Assembly: GCA_016296065.1 (NCBI GenBank)
Contig: JAEDKA010000012.1
Span: forward strand, 1 to 64,000
Source: Kiritimatiellia bacterium
GTDB taxonomy: Bacteria > Verrucomicrobiota > Kiritimatiellia > RFP12 > UBA1067
Reading direction: 5' to 3'
DNA length: 64,000 nt
In this document: one piece after another, positions 52,153-60,862 of the stretch
Layout of the letters: each line of letters opens with the position of its first letter
Numbering within the stretch: position 1 is the stretch's first letter
Notes under the pieces: generated by a model
The model's input: the letters and a program-made list of their open reading frames with translations, nothing else
What the model was told of the DNA's origin: nothing
Database searches by the model: none
Program-made: the position numbers and the translations under genes

Positions 52153-52868
52153 TCGCCGAGGCGCGAGAGAAGAGCGACAAGCGCGGTGTCGGTACGCAGA
52201 ATGCGCTGGCCGAGCGAGTAGCGGACGAAGCCATGCGACTCGAGAAGCGACACCTCCTCGTCCGTCCAGCCCCCCTCGGGCCCGACCGCGAGCAGCAGCC
52301 TCCCCTCCGCGGCACATGCGCCGCGCCCGTCGCATCCGTACGGATGCGCCACGACGCGCCTGCGCGTAGGGAACATCGCGTCGAGCTCGTCGCGGACGAA
52401 GGCGCGGAAGTTCCGCCGCGTCTCCAGGCGCGGCAGTGCGCTTGTCCCCGCCTGCATGAGTCCGTCGACGAGAAGCGGACGATAGTTCTCCTCCTTAAGC
52501 AGCGTCGCGCCCCAGAAGTCCTTCTCCACCTTCTTCGCCCCTACGAGGACGATTGTTCCGACGCCGAGGGACGCAAGCTGCGGGAGCAGCCTCTTCATGA
52601 CGCGCGGACGCGGCGGCGCAAGGACCAGGTCGCACCACGGCGCGAGGCCCGCTTCGCAGTGGTTCACCTTGATTCGGACGAGGGGACTGTCCCCGCCTTG
52701 GACGATCTCGACAATCTCGCCCGTGCCGATAGGTCCGTCGACCACGCCTGTCTTGAGCGTCTGCCCGACCTCGCCGTGCAGGACCGAAAGTATGTGCGCG
52801 GCGCGTTCGCCGCAGCATGTCGCGACGCCGTCCTCGATCTCCCCGGGTTCGAAAAGTATCCTGTTCAT
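52149..52868 (-). CDS. rsmE: 16S rRNA (uracil-1498-N3)-methyltransferase
   Basis: 239 residues, SPOUT fold with the trefoil-knot motifs AVGPEGGWTDEE and LGQRILRTDTA that identify RsmE. It methylates U1498 in the decoding region of 16S rRNA. The ATG at 52868 sits only about three bases after a strong hairpin, and no ribosome site is seen; the hairpin (52872..52901) may both end secY transcription and limit rsmE translation. Confidence 0.95.
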   Translation of the reverse strand: MNRILFEPGEIEDGVATCCGERAAHILSVLHGEVGQTLKTGVVDGPIGTGEIVEIVQGGDSPLVRIKVNHCEAGLAPWCDLVLAPPRPRVMKRLLPQLASLGVGTIVLVGAKKVEKDFWGATLLKEENYRPLLVDGLMQAGTSALPRLETRRNFRAFVRDELDAMFPTRRRVVAHPYGCDGRGACAAEGRLLLAVGPEGGWTDEEVSLLESHGFVRYSLGQRILRTDTALVALLSRLGD

Positions 52869-52871
52869 CTG

Positions 52872-52901
52872 AAAAGGGCGCGGCAGATGCGCCGCGCCCT
52901 T
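52872..52901 (-). terminator. Strong hairpin between secY and rsmE
   Basis: A perfect 11-bp stem (52874..52884 with 52891..52901), six-base loop, followed on the minus strand by TTTTC. It is 25 bases past the secY stop and immediately before the rsmE start codon. It probably attenuates readthrough into rsmE. Confidence 0.7.
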
Positions 52902-52925
52902 CTGCACCGATATTCGGGATTCCCG

Positions 52926-54332
52926 TTACATTCCGCTGCGGCCGCGAAGCGAGCCGTGCGCGAGGAAGCCCTCGTACTTGCGCACGAGGAGATGCGACTC
53001 CATGATGCGCAGGGTATCGAGCGCGACGCCCACGATGATGAGGAGCGACGTTCCGCCGAAGAACGAGGCGATCGCCCACGGGACGCCCATCCAGCCGATG
53101 AGCAGGAGCGGGATGGTGGCGACCACGAGAAGCCCAGTGCCGCCGATGAGCGTGATCTTCGTCATGAGGTCGTCGAGGTATTCAGCCGTAGCGCGGCCGG
53201 GACGGATGCCGGGGATGTAGCTGCCGTCCTTCTTGAGGTTCTCCGAGATGTCGACGGCGTTGAACTGCGTTGCGACCCAGAAGAACGCGAAGAACATGAT
53301 GAGCGACGCGTAGATGACGATGTAGAGGACCGACGGATTGGAGGGGTTGGCGAGGCCCTGCGCAAAGGCGTTGAGCTTGCCGGAGATGCCGCCGGAAGTC
53401 GGGTCGGTGATCTTGGCGAGAATCGCCGCGGGGATCTGGATGAGCGGCTGCGCGAAGATGATCGGCATGACGCCCGTGTAGTTCACGCGAAGCGGCATGA
53501 ACGTCTGCTGCATTCCGTACGTGTTGCCGCCGGCGACCGAGCGGCGCGTCGTGTGGATCGTCACCTTCCTGACGCCCTGCACGAGCAAGATCGTGCCCAT
53601 GACGACGAAGAGGAAGAAGAGGATGAGGATCGGAAGCTCGGCGATCGGGGCGGACGCCTTGACGCCGCCGAGGCCGAAGTAGCGCTCCCACGCGTTGATG
53701 AGCGCCTGCGGGAGACGCGAGGTGATGTTGATCATGATGATCAGCGAAGCGCCGTTGCCGATTCCGAACGTCGTGATCTGGTCCGCAAGCCACATGACGA
53801 AGAGCGACGCGGAGGTCATGCCGATCACCGTCATCAGGTGGAAGCCAAGACCCGGGTTCGCCACGATCTCCGTGCCCGCGAACGCCTGGCCGAGCATCGC
53901 CGGATGGCTGAGCACCGTCGCGATGCCCCAAGACTGCACGACGCAGAGGACGATCGTGAGGTAGCGGGTGATCTGCGCGAGCTGCTGGCGACCCGACTCG
54001 CCTTCCTTCTTCAGCTTCTCAAGCGCGGGGATGACCGAGCCGAGGAGCTGGATGACGATCTGCGCCGAGATGTAGGGCCAGATCGAGAGGAAGCCGATGG
54101 CGCACTGCCCAAGCGCGCCGCCCGTGAAGACCTCGAACCAGTCGAGCATTCCGCCGCCCGCGCTCTGACTCTTGAATTCCCCTATTATGCGCTGAAGCGA
54201 CTGCCAGTCAACACCGGGAGTGGGAATCTGCGAGACGAGACGGCACACGAATACCAGCCCGAGCGTAATCAAAATTTTCTTGCGCAGCTCCGGGATGCGG
54301 AATGCGTTCGAAAAGCCCTTCATCATCGACAT
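52926..54332 (-). CDS. secY: Preprotein translocase channel subunit
   Basis: 468 residues with ten membrane helices. It has the plug region after helix 1 (TPGVDWQSLQRI), the family signature GQCAIGFLSIWPYISAQIV, and the cytoplasmic loop RKVTIHTTRRSVAGG with its basic residues. It forms the Sec channel for all signal-peptide proteins in this window. Unlike in most bacteria it is not in a ribosomal-protein operon but has its own promoter (54371..54400) downstream of smpB. AGGAG lies before the ATG. Confidence 0.97.
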   Translation of the reverse strand: MSMMKGFSNAFRIPELRKKILITLGLVFVCRLVSQIPTPGVDWQSLQRIIGEFKSQSAGGGMLDWFEVFTGGALGQCAIGFLSIWPYISAQIVIQLLGSVIPALEKLKKEGESGRQQLAQITRYLTIVLCVVQSWGIATVLSHPAMLGQAFAGTEIVANPGLGFHLMTVIGMTSASLFVMWLADQITTFGIGNGASLIIMINITSRLPQALINAWERYFGLGGVKASAPIAELPILILFFLFVVMGTILLVQGVRKVTIHTTRRSVAGGNTYGMQQTFMPLRVNYTGVMPIIFAQPLIQIPAAILAKITDPTSGGISGKLNAFAQGLANPSNPSVLYIVIYASLIMFFAFFWVATQFNAVDISENLKKDGSYIPGIRPGRATAEYLDDLMTKITLIGGTGLLVVATIPLLLIGWMGVPWAIASFFGGTSLLIIVGVALDTLRIMESHLLVRKYEGFLAHGSLRGRSGM

Positions 54333-54370
54333 TTCTGAGTTTCTCCTATTTCTGTGTAAAATGTTCGAAT

Positions 54371-54400
54371 ATTATACCAAATTTCACTCGCCCCTTTCAA
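54371..54400 (-). promoter_or_regulatory. Promoter of secY
   Basis: TTGAAA (54395..54400), an 18-base spacer ending in TGG, TATAAT (54371..54376). The -35 lies within the last codons of smpB. Confidence 0.75.
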
Positions 54401-54836
54401 GGTCGCGGCGCATGGCTTTTTTCTTGAGCGCGTCTCGCTTGTCGTGTAGCTGCTTGCCGCGGCACACTCCGAGCGCGATTTTGATGCGTCCGTTCTTGAG
54501 GAAAACCTTCAGCGGAATCAGCGTGAGGCCCTTTGCCTCGGTCTTCAGCTGGAGCTCGCGCACCTCCTTCGCGTGGACGAGCAGCTTGCGCATAGACTTC
54601 GGCTCATGGTTGAACCGGTTGCCGAACTTGTACGCCGCGATATCCGCGCCGACGAGCCAAAGTTCCCCCTTAAGCACCGCGCCGTAGCTGCCGGAGAGCG
54701 ATATCTCCCCGTGCCGGACGCTTTTGACCTCGGTGCCAGTAAGAACTATACCGCACTCGATCGTCTCGAGAACGGTATAGTCGTGCCTCGCCTTTCGGTT
54801 TTCGGCGAATACGGGATTGAACTTCTTGTCGGCCAC
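54384..54836 (-). CDS. smpB: SsrA-binding protein
   Basis: 150 residues, normal length. Family marks are AENRKARHDYTVLETIECGI, the GTEVKSVR motif, and the basic tail KRDALKKKAMRRDLERGE that reaches the decoding centre. With tmRNA it rescues stalled ribosomes; no tmRNA gene was seen in the window. It starts with GTG, seven bases after rpoZ. Confidence 0.96.
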   Translation of the reverse strand: MADKKFNPVFAENRKARHDYTVLETIECGIVLTGTEVKSVRHGEISLSGSYGAVLKGELWLVGADIAAYKFGNRFNHEPKSMRKLLVHAKEVRELQLKTEAKGLTLIPLKVFLKNGRIKIALGVCRGKQLHDKRDALKKKAMRRDLERGE

Positions 54837-54843
54837 CTTGTCT

Positions 54844-55122
54844 TCAGTCGGCGAACAGCGAGTTCACGTTGATGTGCTTCTGGTTCCACTTCGTCTTGGC
54901 CTCTTCGGCCTTGGCGATCGCGTCGAAGTCGATTTCGGCGATGAGCTTGCCCTCGGCAACCTCACGAAGCGCGATGTCGCACTTGTCCTCGTCCAAGGAG
55001 GTCGGCCTGATCAACGGCTTCGCACCGTTGATGAGCTCGCGCTCGCGCTTGGAAATGAGATTCACCAACACTGGGACGGAGGGAATCTTCTCATGCGCTT
55101 TCTTCAAAAGTTCGTTGTTCAT
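54844..55122 (-). CDS. rpoZ: RNA polymerase omega subunit
   Basis: 92 residues. Short helical protein with NLISKRERELINGAKPL, the core omega motif, followed by CDIALREVAEGKL. It helps assemble and stabilise the beta' subunit. Its own promoter is at 55151..55156, GGAG lies before the ATG, and smpB follows in the same unit. Confidence 0.9.
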   Translation of the reverse strand: MNNELLKKAHEKIPSVPVLVNLISKRERELINGAKPLIRPTSLDEDKCDIALREVAEGKLIAEIDFDAIAKAEEAKTKWNQKHINVNSLFAD

Positions 55123-55150
55123 TGTCTGCTTTTCTCCGTTTGAAGTGAAT

Positions 55151-55156
55151 ATTATA
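55151..55156 (-). promoter_or_regulatory. Extended -10 (TGA-TATAAT) of rpoZ-smpB
   Basis: TTTGATATAAT just before the ThyX-like stop codon, no -35. The predicted leader is about 22 bases with a ribosome site. Confidence 0.65.
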
Positions 55157-55161
55157 TCAAA

Positions 55162-55716
55162 TTATTTCACTTCGCGGTAGGCGTCCACCGCTTTTTTCCA
55201 CGCATCGCTCCCGCAGTACCCGCAGGGCTTGAACTCGGGGCAAAACCCGCGGTAGACGCATTCGGGCACGCAGCAGGCCGCGACCTCGGGCTCCTTCTTC
55301 GCGATTTCGTCCACGACTGCGCGCCACGCCGCGCGCGTCTCGGGGCTCGCCTGCCCGCAGAGGCGGCGGCGGGAGATGAACATGACGGACTGCGCGTTCG
55401 CGAAGCATTCGTGCACCACGGGCGCGTCCTGGGACTTAGCGTTGCGGTCCTCCCCCGTGCGGTCGGTACGCTGTGTCGAGACAAAATGTTCGATGCCGTA
55501 CTTGTGGCGCACAAAGTGGACGCTCACCCAGTATGGGAGGTCCTCCCACTTCCAGTTGAAGCAGAGCTTGCGTATCGGGGAGTGCTCGGCGAGCAGGATG
55601 CGCTTCTTCCAGCGCGAACTCGGCTCGCCCTCGCCCTCCTCGCGGCGTATCGTAGTGCGCGCCGCGTCCGCGACCTCGCGCCAAGTGCCCTTTACGTTGA
55701 GAAACCTTATTTTCAT
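55162..55716 (-). CDS. ThyX-like (flavin-dependent thymidylate synthase superfamily) protein with Cys-rich tail
   Basis: 184 residues. The stretch from R70 to S80 reads RHK, seven residues, then Ser, which is the ThyX motif RHRx7S with Lys for the second Arg, followed by TQRTDR. The C-terminal part has RRRLCGQASPETRAAW and a Cys cluster (C148, C149, C153, C159, C165, C168) absent from classical ThyX. ThyX makes dTMP from dUMP with FAD and methylenetetrahydrofolate. Whether this divergent, shorter form does so is unclear; it may bind a metal. It lies 17 bases after the CorA-like gene. Confidence 0.75.
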   Translation of the reverse strand: MKIRFLNVKGTWREVADAARTTIRREEGEGEPSSRWKKRILLAEHSPIRKLCFNWKWEDLPYWVSVHFVRHKYGIEHFVSTQRTDRTGEDRNAKSQDAPVVHECFANAQSVMFISRRRLCGQASPETRAAWRAVVDEIAKKEPEVAACCVPECVYRGFCPEFKPCGYCGSDAWKKAVDAYREVK

Positions 55717-55733
55717 GGCTGCTTGCTGCTGTT

Positions 55734-56675
55734 TCAGAATATGCGCTTGCGCGACAGTATGACGAACACGCCGGCTATCACCGCCGCGAGGACGCTCGAG
55801 ATGCCCATCACGATCATAAAGGCATTCGGCGTCTGCTGGAACGGAAGCGGGATGTTCATTCCGTAGATGGACGCGACGAGCGTCGGCACCGCGAGGAGAA
55901 TCGTCGCCGCCGTGAGGTACTTCATCACGTTGTTGAGGTTGTTGTTGATCAGCGACGCAAAGGTATCGAGAGTGCCGTTGAGGATGTTCGCGTGGATCGT
56001 CGCCGTCTCGAGCGCCTGCTGGTACTCGACCATGGCGTCCTCGAGCTGATCCCTGTCGTCTTCGCTCATCACGAGCTGCCGCGCCGTGTTCGCGCGGGCG
56101 AGCGCTATCGTGTCCGCCTTGAGCGACGTCGTGAAGTAGACGAGCGTCTTCTCGATCGTGAGGAGGCGCAGGAGCACTTCGTTGGAGATCGACTCGTGCA
56201 ACTCGTCCTCAAGCGCGAGCGAGCGCTGGTGGATGTCGTGGAGATAGCGCAGGAACAGGACTCCGCCGTGCCAGAGAAGGCGGAACGCGAAGCGGTAGCG
56301 GTCCGACGGAGGGCACACGCGGCGGATCTGGTCGAGGAACGCCGTCGTAACCGGGGTCTGCGCGTTGCACACCGTGATGACCGTCTCCTTGATGAGGATG
56401 ATGCCGAGAGGGACGGTGCGGTACGGAACCACCTCGTCGTCCTCCACCGGACACGGCACGTGGACGATGAGGATCGACGCCTCGTCCTCGTAGTCGAATC
56501 GCGGACGTTCGTCGGAGTCGAGGGGGTCGGTCAGGAAGTCGCGCGGCACCTGGCTGAACGTGAGCACGCGCTCGAGCTCGGTCGTCGTCGGCTCGACGAG
56601 GTTTATCCAGCACGACGGGGAGAAGTCGGCGGACTCCCTGAGCCCCCCGTTCTCCCATCTGTAGATCGTCATCAT
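55734..56675 (-). CDS. CorA-type divalent-cation transporter
   Basis: 313 residues. A cytoplasmic funnel domain is followed by a long helix and two C-terminal membrane helices. The signature YGMNIP follows the first helix, and the basic tail is LSRKRIF. CorA pentamers carry Mg2+ or Co2+. The ATG pair at 56675/56672 follows a GGAAG-type ribosome site; a long upstream extension lies within pheS and is not coding. It is 32 bases after pheS. Confidence 0.92.
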   Translation of the reverse strand: MMTIYRWENGGLRESADFSPSCWINLVEPTTTELERVLTFSQVPRDFLTDPLDSDERPRFDYEDEASILIVHVPCPVEDDEVVPYRTVPLGIILIKETVITVCNAQTPVTTAFLDQIRRVCPPSDRYRFAFRLLWHGGVLFLRYLHDIHQRSLALEDELHESISNEVLLRLLTIEKTLVYFTTSLKADTIALARANTARQLVMSEDDRDQLEDAMVEYQQALETATIHANILNGTLDTFASLINNNLNNVMKYLTAATILLAVPTLVASIYGMNIPLPFQQTPNAFMIVMGISSVLAAVIAGVFVILSRKRIF

Positions 56676-56707
56676 GGCAGGCTTCCTTTCCCTCGGCACT
56701 CCCGGTC

Positions 56708-57718
56708 CTACGCAAGCTGCGACAGGAAGCGGACGTCGTTCTCGTAGAGCCAGCGGATGTCGGGAATGCCGTACTTGATCATCGCGATGCGCTCGACGCC
56801 GAAGCCAAAGGCATAGCCCGAAACCTCGGCGGGATCGTATCCGACATGGCGGAACACCCTCGGATCGACCATTCCAGCGCCGGCGACCTCGATCCATCCG
56901 GACTGCTTGCACACGGCGCAGCCCTTCCCCTTGCAGACGTGGCAGGAGAAGTCGACTTCGACGGACGGCTCGGTGAACGGGAAGAAGTGGGGGCGGAAGC
57001 GGACCGTCACGCCATCGCCCATCATCTCCTTGGCGAAGTACGCGAGGACCGACTTGAGGTCCGCGAGCGAAACCGGCTTCGTGTCGACGTAAAGCCCCTC
57101 GATCTGGTGGAAGTTCGCGGAGTGCGTCGCGTCCGTCGTGTCGCGGCGGTACGTGCGCCCCGGGCATATCACGCGGATCGGCGGCTTGTTCTGCATCATC
57201 GTGCGGATCTGCACCGGCGAGGTCTGCGTCCTCAGGAGGCAGTCGTCGCCGAACCAGAAGGTATCGCTCCTGTCCATCGACGGATGGTGCGCGGGCGTGT
57301 TGAGGGCCGTGAAGTTGTTGAACCTGTTCTCGAGCTCAGGACCGTCCGCGACCGTGAAGCCGAGCTTGCCGAAAATCGCCGCCGTCTCCTCGATGACGCG
57401 GGAGAGCGGATGCTTCACGCCGAGCGAACGCCAGCGCCCAGGAAGCGTGAGATCGGCGTCCACCGCCTTCTCGCCCGCCGAGCCCGCGCCCTTCGCCGCG
57501 AGAGCGGCCTCGACTTCAGCGCGCCATGCCTGAACGGCCTTGCCGAACGCGGGACGCTCCTCCTTCGGTACGTCCTTCATCGCCTTGATGAGCGCCGGAA
57601 TCGATCCGTTGCGGCCGACATACTTCACGCGAAGCGCCTCCACGGCCGCGGCATCAGCCGCTGCGGCGATCTCCTGGAGGCTTTCCGCCTTCGCATTCTC
57701 GAGTTCTGCAAGAGTCAT
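56708..57718 (-). CDS. pheS: Phenylalanine-tRNA ligase alpha subunit
   Basis: 336 residues. An N-terminal helical arm is followed by the class II core, with motif 2 around ICPGRTYRRDTTDATHSANFHQIEG and motif 3 GFGVERIAMIKYG. A CxxC...CxxC pair (CHVCKGKGCAVCKQSG) marks an inserted zinc-like loop. The beta subunit pheT, usually adjacent, is not here; a CorA gene follows instead. GAGGAAAG lies before the ATG. Confidence 0.97.
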   Translation of the reverse strand: MTLAELENAKAESLQEIAAAADAAAVEALRVKYVGRNGSIPALIKAMKDVPKEERPAFGKAVQAWRAEVEAALAAKGAGSAGEKAVDADLTLPGRWRSLGVKHPLSRVIEETAAIFGKLGFTVADGPELENRFNNFTALNTPAHHPSMDRSDTFWFGDDCLLRTQTSPVQIRTMMQNKPPIRVICPGRTYRRDTTDATHSANFHQIEGLYVDTKPVSLADLKSVLAYFAKEMMGDGVTVRFRPHFFPFTEPSVEVDFSCHVCKGKGCAVCKQSGWIEVAGAGMVDPRVFRHVGYDPAEVSGYAFGFGVERIAMIKYGIPDIRWLYENDVRFLSQLA

Positions 57719-57746
57719 ATTACACTTTCCTCAGTTTTGGGTGAGT

Positions 57747-57776
57747 ATTATACCCTTTTTCGCCGCGATATTCAAA
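57747..57776 (-). promoter_or_regulatory. Promoter of pheS
   Basis: TTTGAA (57771..57776), an 18-base spacer, TATAAT (57747..57752) without a TG extension. The predicted leader is about 22 bases. Confidence 0.7.
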
Positions 57777-57797
57777 CGCGGCATATCCGCCGCGGCG

Positions 57798-59519
57798 CTA
57801 TTTCTTCCCGGTGTAGTAGCGTTTCACCGTTCCCGCCGCGAGCTTCGCGTTGCGGTAGCGGTCGAAAAGACCCGCCATGTTGTAGCCGAGCGGCTTCGTG
57901 CGGATGTCGCTTCCGCCGCGGAAATACGTTCGCGAGTCGCAGAACTGCCACACGGTGAATCCGCTCATCTCGGGCGAGGCAAGCGTCACCTTGAGGAAGT
58001 TCTCGAGGTACTCCGACTGGAACTCCTCCGTCCACTGCGCGCCCATCGGATCGTGGTTGCCGTAGAGCGAGTAGCATCCGGTCTCGCTGATGATTATCGG
58101 CTTGTCGTCTCCGTAGCGCTTCCGTAGAAAGCCGACGTTCGCGTCGAACTGCTCCTTGACGACCTCCGCAAGCGACTCGGGAGTCATGGCGCGGCCAATC
58201 TGCCCGTGCCACGCAGGGTAGAGGTTGAACGCGATGAAGTCCGTCCTGTCGTTGCACGCGTCCTCCCATCCGTGCGAACTCGCGAACCCCACGAGATGCC
58301 CGGTGTCCTCGGCCCGAATCACGTCGATGAGCCGGTCGGAGAGCGCGCGCCCCTCCTGGCGCTCGGACCCGAACTCGTTGAGGTAGCCTGTGATGACGAC
58401 CGAAGGATGGTTGATGGACTCGCGCACCATCATCCGCGTCTGCAGCAACTGGTCGGCGATGAAGACCTTGTTCGTGAGGTCCCTCCAGTTGCCCCAGCCG
58501 AGCGACTCCTCCCAGACCATGAGACCGAGCTCGTCGCAGAGGTCGAGGAATTCCGCGCACTGCGGATAGTGCGAGCCGCGCACGTAGTTGCATCCGATGG
58601 ACTTCATGAGCTGTATGTCGCGGTACATCGTCCGACGCGACGTCGCATAGCCATCCTCCGGATGCGACTCGTGGCGGTTCACGCCCTTGAGCCACAGCTT
58701 CTCGCCGTTGAGCCAGAACGCCTTGCCGTGCGCCTCGATCTGGCGGATGCCGAAGCGCGTCGCGCTCCGTCCCTGCGGCGCGCTGACGGCGACGGTGTGG
58801 AGGTTCGGCTTTTCCGGGCTCCACAGCCTGAAGTCCGGAACCTTCACGGTCGCCTTGCCGTCCCTGAACGCGACGGACGACGCCTTCGCGCCGTCGAACG
58901 AGACGGCCGCCGTGAGCTCCGCCGGAAGCTCGCCCTTCGCCTCGAGCGTCAGCTCGACGGTCCCAGTCTTCCAGGCGCGCGTGCGCACGACCACGCGGTC
59001 GAGCTCCACGGGCTCGTGCTGGAGCCTCAGCTCGACGCCGTGGAAGAATCCGCCCGCGAGGTAGAAGTCGTAGTTCGGCTTGTAGACGAGCTCCATGTCC
59101 CAGGCGAGGTTGTTGTCCAAGGCCGCGGCGAGAGTGTGCTCGCCTGCCGCGAGCGCGCCAAGCTCAAGCTCTATCGTCGAATAGGCTAGGCGCGACACCC
59201 CGACCTCGCGTCCGTCGAGGAAGAACTTCGACTGCAGTCCGAAGCCCTTCACCTTGAGGAACGCGTTCAGCGCCGGCTTATCCAGCGTGAACGTGCGGCG
59301 GTAGTGCGCAAGCCCGCGCTGCGCATACCACTTCGGCATAAGGTCGAAGCACCCGGGAACGACGATCTTGTCCGTCGCCTCGAAGTCCGCCCTTCCCTGC
59401 TCGAGCTTAGCGCCGCGCGCGAACGCAAAGTCCCACGTGCCGTCGAGAGAAAGGGTGTCAAGATCAGCCAACGCCGCGGATGCCGCGAACGCAAGTGCGG
59501 CGAATGCAATTGTCTTCAT
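57798..59519 (-). CDS. Secreted GH2 glycoside hydrolase (beta-glucuronidase/beta-galactosidase type)
   Basis: 573 residues with a signal peptide (cleavage near SAALADL). The jelly-roll is at 20-175, the Ig-like domain at 175-260 and the TIM barrel at 260-573. The GVNRHESHPEDG loop follows strand 1, the acid/base Glu is E382 in GYLNEFGS, and the nucleophile is E479 in IISETGC. The size and lack of further C-terminal domains resemble beta-glucuronidases; the sugar is not certain. A very good AGGAGG lies before the ATG, with a promoter at 59551..59556. Probably exported to the periplasm. Confidence 0.92.
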   Translation of the reverse strand: MKTIAFAALAFAASAALADLDTLSLDGTWDFAFARGAKLEQGRADFEATDKIVVPGCFDLMPKWYAQRGLAHYRRTFTLDKPALNAFLKVKGFGLQSKFFLDGREVGVSRLAYSTIELELGALAAGEHTLAAALDNNLAWDMELVYKPNYDFYLAGGFFHGVELRLQHEPVELDRVVVRTRAWKTGTVELTLEAKGELPAELTAAVSFDGAKASSVAFRDGKATVKVPDFRLWSPEKPNLHTVAVSAPQGRSATRFGIRQIEAHGKAFWLNGEKLWLKGVNRHESHPEDGYATSRRTMYRDIQLMKSIGCNYVRGSHYPQCAEFLDLCDELGLMVWEESLGWGNWRDLTNKVFIADQLLQTRMMVRESINHPSVVITGYLNEFGSERQEGRALSDRLIDVIRAEDTGHLVGFASSHGWEDACNDRTDFIAFNLYPAWHGQIGRAMTPESLAEVVKEQFDANVGFLRKRYGDDKPIIISETGCYSLYGNHDPMGAQWTEEFQSEYLENFLKVTLASPEMSGFTVWQFCDSRTYFRGGSDIRTKPLGYNMAGLFDRYRNAKLAAGTVKRYYTGKK

Positions 59520-59550
59520 GCAGAATACCCTCCTGTTCCGGTTTCTGCAC

Positions 59551-59556
59551 AGTATA
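59551..59556 (-). promoter_or_regulatory. Extended -10 (TGG-TATACT) of the GH2 gene
   Basis: TTTTTGGTATACT with no clear -35. The predicted leader is about 24 bases with AGGAGG. Confidence 0.6.
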
Positions 59557-59594
59557 CCAAAAACGGCCCCGGCGGCAAAGTCCGCGGAGGGGCG

Positions 59595-60824
59595 TCACCT
59601 GACCTCTTCGCCGTCAAGAAGCACGTTCTTTGCGTTCTCCACGCGGTTCTCCTTGCGCGCCTTCGCGAGGCGGACGTTCTCAAGCGTAACCCCGTCCACC
59701 AGATTGCGCGCGTCGCCGCGTATGTCGATAAGACGCTCCGCCTCCTCGACCGTGACGTTCTTCATCACCAGGTTGCGGATCGGCGTCACTCGAACCTCGT
59801 GCGTCGGGAAGTCCTTCCACTGGTAGATGACGTCCGTGGCGACGGACATCACGCCCCAGCGCACGTTCTTCGCCTTGATGTTCTCCATGCGGATGTCCTC
59901 TACGAAGCCTCCCCTCCGCTCGTTTGTCTTCACGTAGAAGAGCCGGAACGCCTCGCTCTCGAGCGTGCAGTCGTGCATGTAGACGTTCCTGACCCCGCCG
60001 GACATCTCGCTGCCGACGCCGAGCAGGACGTGTCCGTTCACCACGGTGCAGTTCCTCACCTCGATGTTCTCGCTCGGCGTCGCAAGACGCCACGCGTCCT
60101 GGTTGCGACCCGACTTGATTACGATCGCGTCGTCGCCCTGGTCGAAGCGGCAGTTCTCGATGAGGACGTTCTTCGTCATCTCGACGTCGATTCCGTCGTT
60201 GTTGTGTCCGTGCGCATAGACGTCGAGGCCACGCGCGACCACCCCGTCGCAGAGGAACAGGTGTATCGTCCAGAACGGCGACTCGCGTATCCTGAAGCCC
60301 TCGAGCCTGACGTTCGCGCAGCGGTTGAACTGCATGAGATGCGGACGCACATTGGACTCCGGTATCTTCGTGACGTCGCGCTCCTCGAGCGGAGCGAGAA
60401 AGCTGCACCAGTCGTACAGCTTCCTTGTCGCCTCCATGTGCCCCTTGCCTCGTCCGAACCACTTGCGCCAGAACTCCATCTTCGGCGCGAAGGTGCCCTT
60501 TCCGGTGATCGCGACATTGGTGCACCCGTACGCATACACGAGCGGCGAGTAGTTCAGGCACTCCACACCCTCCCAGCTTGACGGGACTGCCGGAAGATAC
60601 TTCTTCGGATCGTCCGGGAAGACGATCTTCGCCCCCTCCTCGAGATGCAGCTCGATGTTGCTCCTCAGGCGGATCGGCCCGTCGGTCAGGTGTTCGCCAG
60701 CCGGCACGGTCACCCGTCCGCCGCCCGCCGCAGACACCCTGTCGATCTCGCCCTGAATGGCGGACTCCGCAGCGCATGTTCCGCACAGCATCGCCACCGC
60801 AATCGTCATTGCTTTCACTTTCAT
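59595..60824 (-). CDS. Secreted GH28 polygalacturonase-like enzyme
   Basis: 409 residues with a signal peptide (MKVKAMTIAVAMLCGTCAA). Parallel beta-helix with the GH28 catalytic set: NNDGID (D210), DQGDD (D231, D232) and GHVLLGVGSE (H265). GH28 enzymes hydrolyse galacturonan, rhamnogalacturonan or related alpha-linked uronic or deoxy sugars. GGAGG lies eight bases before the ATG at 60824; a longer frame upstream overlaps the GH2-like gene and is not needed. It lies 38 bases after the large GH2 gene, suggesting a pectin-type utilisation unit. Confidence 0.94.
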   Translation of the reverse strand: MKVKAMTIAVAMLCGTCAAESAIQGEIDRVSAAGGGRVTVPAGEHLTDGPIRLRSNIELHLEEGAKIVFPDDPKKYLPAVPSSWEGVECLNYSPLVYAYGCTNVAITGKGTFAPKMEFWRKWFGRGKGHMEATRKLYDWCSFLAPLEERDVTKIPESNVRPHLMQFNRCANVRLEGFRIRESPFWTIHLFLCDGVVARGLDVYAHGHNNDGIDVEMTKNVLIENCRFDQGDDAIVIKSGRNQDAWRLATPSENIEVRNCTVVNGHVLLGVGSEMSGGVRNVYMHDCTLESEAFRLFYVKTNERRGGFVEDIRMENIKAKNVRWGVMSVATDVIYQWKDFPTHEVRVTPIRNLVMKNVTVEEAERLIDIRGDARNLVDGVTLENVRLAKARKENRVENAKNVLLDGEEVR

Positions 60825-60862
60825 CTCTTTTACCTCCGTGATTTTAAGTAATCGCCTGCAAC

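Noticed and set aside
54384..54844. tmRNA gene near smpB
   Set aside because: No alanine-tRNA-like ends or tag frame were seen around smpB on either strand.
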